Origin: Nocardia arizonensis
Lineage (GTDB): Bacteria > Actinomycetota > Actinomycetes > Mycobacteriales > Mycobacteriaceae
Assembly: GCF_001310275.1 (NCBI RefSeq)
Contig: NZ_LGYZ01000121.1
Coordinates: 183,874-247,873 of the forward strand
Length of the DNA stretch: 64,000 bases
Direction: 5' to 3'
Part shown: piece by piece, positions 61,764 through 64,000 of the stretch
How positions within the stretch are numbered: position 1 is the stretch's first letter
Layout of the letters: each line of letters begins with the position of its first letter
Notes under the pieces: model-generated
Seen by the model: only the letters and a program-made list of their open reading frames with translations
The model's database searches: none
Told to the model about the DNA's origin: nothing
Program-made: the position numbers and the translations under genes

Positions 61764-62279
61764 TTACGCGGCATGTTCGTGCTCGAGGAGCCAGCGTTTG
61801 GTCGTGAGTCCCCAGCGGAAGCCACCCAGTGCGCCGCCTATGCGCAGGACTCGGTGGCAAGGGACGAACAGACCCGCCGCATTACGGGCGCAGGCGTTGG
61901 CGGCGGCGCGGGTGGCGGCGGGTCGGCCGGAGATAGCGGCGAACTCGGTGTAGGTGACCGGGTCGCCCGCGGGAACCTTGCGGAGTACCCCCCAGGCGTG
62001 CAGCAGGAATTCCCCGGAGTGCTGGGTGACGGGGATCGGGTCGATGGCGGTGAAGTCGCCCCGGTGGTACTCGGTGATCGCGCGCGTGATCGCGCCGAGG
62101 TCGGGACGTTCGCGCAGTTCGGCGGGACGCAGGCGCGGGTGGACCAGGCCGCGGAGATTCTCCGCGTCGCTGGTCCAGCCGGAGGCGAGTATCGCTCCCG
62201 CGGCGTCGGCGATGGCCGTGAAGGGGCCGATCGGGGTGTCGACGGTGGTGTAATCCGCCGTATGCGTGGCGGTGGACAT
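61764..62279 (-). CDS. ogt: Methylated-DNA-protein cysteine methyltransferase
   Basis: The 171-residue protein removes O6-alkyl groups from guanine in a single-turnover reaction. The acceptor cysteine is Cys141 in LFVPCHRVLRIGGALGGFRWG; the arginine finger and helix-turn-helix region are in VPAGDPVTYTEFAAISGRPAATRAAANACARN. The gene begins 24 bases after the end of the Ada-AlkA fusion gene on the same strand, so both are probably one alkylation-repair operon. Confidence 0.93.
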   Translation of the reverse strand: MSTATHTADYTTVDTPIGPFTAIADAAGAILASGWTSDAENLRGLVHPRLRPAELRERPDLGAITRAITEYHRGDFTAIDPIPVTQHSGEFLLHAWGVLRKVPAGDPVTYTEFAAISGRPAATRAAANACARNAAGLFVPCHRVLRIGGALGGFRWGLTTKRWLLEHEHAA

Positions 62280-62303
62280 GGTGGTTCTCGCTTTCTCGGG
62301 TAG

Positions 62304-63848
62304 TCAGCGCACCGTGCGCCCGGCCAGTGCGGCCTTCCACAGGTGCATGGACAGATACGACCGCCACGGCGCCCAGCGCGCGGTGTCGGCGAGGTCGACA
62401 CCGAGCTGGGCGGCGCCCTGGCGCACCACCAGATCGGTGCCGAGCAGGACATCCGGGTCGGCCAGCAGCCGCATGGTCACGTAGTCGGCGGTCCATGGAC
62501 CGACACCGTCGAGGGCGAGCAGATCGCGCCGCAGGTCGGCGGCGGTGCGGCCCTGATGCAGGTGCAGCTCGCCGGAGGCCAGCGCCGCGGCGGCGGTGAC
62601 GATGGATCGGATGCGACGGGCCGGTCCGGTCAGCACCTCCGCGCCCCGTTCGGCCACCACCGCCGCGGTCGGGAACAAGCGCGGCACCGGGCCTTCCACC
62701 GATTCCCCGAGCGCTTCGACCAGTCGGGCGGTGTGCGTGGCCGCCGCCGCCACCGAGATCTGCTGCCCGATCATGGTGCGCAGCAACAGTTCGTGACCGT
62801 CGACGCAGCCGGGCACCCGGATACCGGGACTGAACAGCGGCCGCCGCGCCCCGCTCGCCGGTGGCAGATCATCGGTGGCAGGCGCGGTGCCCGCGTCGGG
62901 GAGTTGTTCGCCGTCGAGCGGTTCGGAGTCGACATTTCGCGGCAGCACCCCCAGCACCTCGTCGATGCCGACCGGGTCGGCGTCGAGGTCGAGCAGGTGA
63001 CGCAGCCGCGCCACCGTGGGGGCCAGATCGCGCATGTCGTGCAGGGCGAGTTCGGTGCGTACGTGATCGCGTTGGAAGCTCATCCGTATGGTGGCGTGCC
63101 CGTGCGGGGTGCGCAGGGTCCGGGTGTAGACGTGGTCGTCCCACAGTTCCATGCCCGGTGCCACATGCGAGGACAGGAACCATTCCAGCCAAGCACGATC
63201 CATCGGCTCACGGAATGGCAGCCGCAGGGTCAGGGAACCGTTCGTCGCGGGCACCGCGGCGGTGTCGCGGCGGGCCCGCTGCGCCTCCGTGCGCATGGTG
63301 GTCGGGCTGACCGCGAACACCTCGCGCACGGTGTCGTTGAATTGCCGGATGCTGGCGAATCCGGCCGCGAAGGCGATGTCCGACATGGGCATCGAAGTGG
63401 TCTGGATGAGCAGGCGCGCGGTGTGCGCGCGATGCGCGCGGGCCAGCGCCAGCGGTCCGGCGCCGAGTTCGGTGGTCAGTACCCGGGTGAGTTGCCGCTG
63501 CGAATAGCCGAGGGTGGCCGCCAACGCGGGCACGCCGCCGCGTTCGATCACCCCGTCCCCGATGAGGCGCATGGCGCGGGCGGCGAGATCGGCGCGGGTG
63601 TTCCACAGCGGGGAGCCCGGGGCGGCGTCGGGCAGGCAGCGGCGGCAGGCGCGGTATCCCGCGTGCTGGGCGGCCGCCGCGGTGGGTAAGAACGTGACAT
63701 TGGAGCGTTTGGGTGTAATGGCAGGGCACGAAGGGCGGCAATAGATCCCGGTGGTTCGCACCGCCGTGAAGAACTGACCGTCGAATCGCGAATCCCGCGT
63801 CGACACCGCCCGATAGCACCGCTCGAAGTCCAATGCCGTGATTGTCAC
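62304..63848 (-). CDS. alkA: Ada-AlkA fusion: methyl-phosphotriester sensor/regulator and 3-methyladenine DNA glycosylase
   Basis: The 514-residue protein combines three parts. The N-terminal Ada domain has a zinc site of four cysteines (Cys37, Cys41, Cys68, Cys71; Cys37 is the methyl acceptor in IYCRPSC). An AraC-type helix-turn-helix follows (about 85-190). The AlkA glycosylase has the helix-hairpin-helix LLALDGVGPWTADYVTMRLL and the catalytic aspartate in LLGTDLVVRQ. It matches the M. tuberculosis Rv1317c type, which both senses alkylation and repairs it. GTG 63848 is chosen. Confidence 0.92.
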   Translation of the reverse strand: MTITALDFERCYRAVSTRDSRFDGQFFTAVRTTGIYCRPSCPAITPKRSNVTFLPTAAAAQHAGYRACRRCLPDAAPGSPLWNTRADLAARAMRLIGDGVIERGGVPALAATLGYSQRQLTRVLTTELGAGPLALARAHRAHTARLLIQTTSMPMSDIAFAAGFASIRQFNDTVREVFAVSPTTMRTEAQRARRDTAAVPATNGSLTLRLPFREPMDRAWLEWFLSSHVAPGMELWDDHVYTRTLRTPHGHATIRMSFQRDHVRTELALHDMRDLAPTVARLRHLLDLDADPVGIDEVLGVLPRNVDSEPLDGEQLPDAGTAPATDDLPPASGARRPLFSPGIRVPGCVDGHELLLRTMIGQQISVAAAATHTARLVEALGESVEGPVPRLFPTAAVVAERGAEVLTGPARRIRSIVTAAAALASGELHLHQGRTAADLRRDLLALDGVGPWTADYVTMRLLADPDVLLGTDLVVRQGAAQLGVDLADTARWAPWRSYLSMHLWKAALAGRTVR

Positions 63849-63907
63849 GCAATCAACAATGTCAGCTCGCGCCAACCCGTGCTAGCGGAAATCGGACGGT
63901 GTTGCTG

Positions 63908-63926
63908 GCCGTGCCTTCGGCACGGC
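63908..63926. terminator. Hairpin with a CTTCGG loop near the right edge
   Basis: GCCGTGC and GCACGGC are exact inverses around a CTTCGG core, a stable UUCG tetraloop form. It lies 60 bases upstream of the Ada-AlkA start, so it more likely ends a transcript entering from outside the window than one inside it. No T-tract follows. Confidence 0.5.
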
Positions 63927-64000
63927 GGGGTTCGCGGCCCGTCGAGTCTCGCGTCCGAGTGGTCGATACTTGCTCCTTCGTCGCTTTGTCTCGACCGCTC

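Noticed and set aside
59302..61860. 852-codon open frame antisense to sbcC
   Set aside because: Its sequence is a low-complexity mirror of the strongly conserved SbcC frame, a common effect of high third-position GC.

Overview
The window is high-GC actinobacterial DNA, most probably from Nocardia or a close relative in the Mycobacteriales. The reasons are a mycothiol S-conjugate amidase, a PPE-like/EspG ESX pair, an LGFP-repeat lipoprotein, an F420-type nitroreductase, a lipid-droplet-associated protein, a cholesterol-oxidase-like gene at the left edge, and many GTG starts. From about 4.8 kb to 55.8 kb the core genes follow, with some inversions and insertions, the order I recall for Mycobacterium tuberculosis Rv1074c to Rv1111c (fadA3, Rv1075c, cbs, metB, greA, Rv1081c, mca, Rv1083, Rv1084, Rv1085c, Rv1086, coaA, glyA, desA2, phoH2, fum, glpX, Rv1100, xseB, xseA, Rv1109c, ispH, Rv1111c). 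No search was run, so this synteny rests on memory.

Layout. 0-4.8 kb: edge of a GMC/cholesterol oxidase gene, a truncated metallophosphoesterase, two lipoproteins, an RlmG-like rRNA methyltransferase and a Bax-inhibitor-1 membrane protein. 4.8-14.3 kb: thiolase and SGNH hydrolase, transsulfuration genes cbs and metB around a glutaryl-CoA-dehydrogenase-like gene, greA, DUF4307, mca and a small membrane protein. 14.6-28.5 kb: accessory region that separates the Rv1083-like and Rv1084-like genes. It holds a TIGR03086 protein, a GyrI-like protein, a complete type I restriction-modification operon (hsdM-hsdS-hsdR with 4-base overlaps), an unfamiliar divergent locus (resolvase-like small protein, 72-aa protein, methyltransferase-like protein and CYTH enzyme on one side; XRE regulator and APH-like kinase on the other), an IS5-type transposase fragment, and the remains of a second type I R-M system.

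28.5-44.4 kb: YyaL-like thioredoxin-domain protein, class III cyclase, hemolysin III-type membrane protein, short-chain prenyl transferase, coaA, a DUF885 metallopeptidase, two tandem homologous 35/36-codon ORFs, a TetR/F420-enzyme locus with a palindromic operator and a decayed thioesterase, glyA, the PPE-like/EspG pair, and a monooxygenase/TetR/epoxide-hydrolase locus. 44.4-55.8 kb: PIN-PhoH (phoH2), LGFP lipoprotein, DesA2-like desaturase with degraded metal ligands, fumC, glpX, DUF4245, VOC protein, xseB-xseA, lipid-droplet protein, ispH and DUF6542. 55.8-64 kb: DNA repair cluster of rmuC, sbcD-sbcC, ogt and an Ada-AlkA fusion.

The most interesting items are the uncharacterised divergent locus at 22.8-27.7 kb beside intact and decayed R-M systems, and the pair of tiny homologous ORFs at 36.5-36.8 kb. 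I saw no tRNA, rRNA, CRISPR array or intact insertion sequence.
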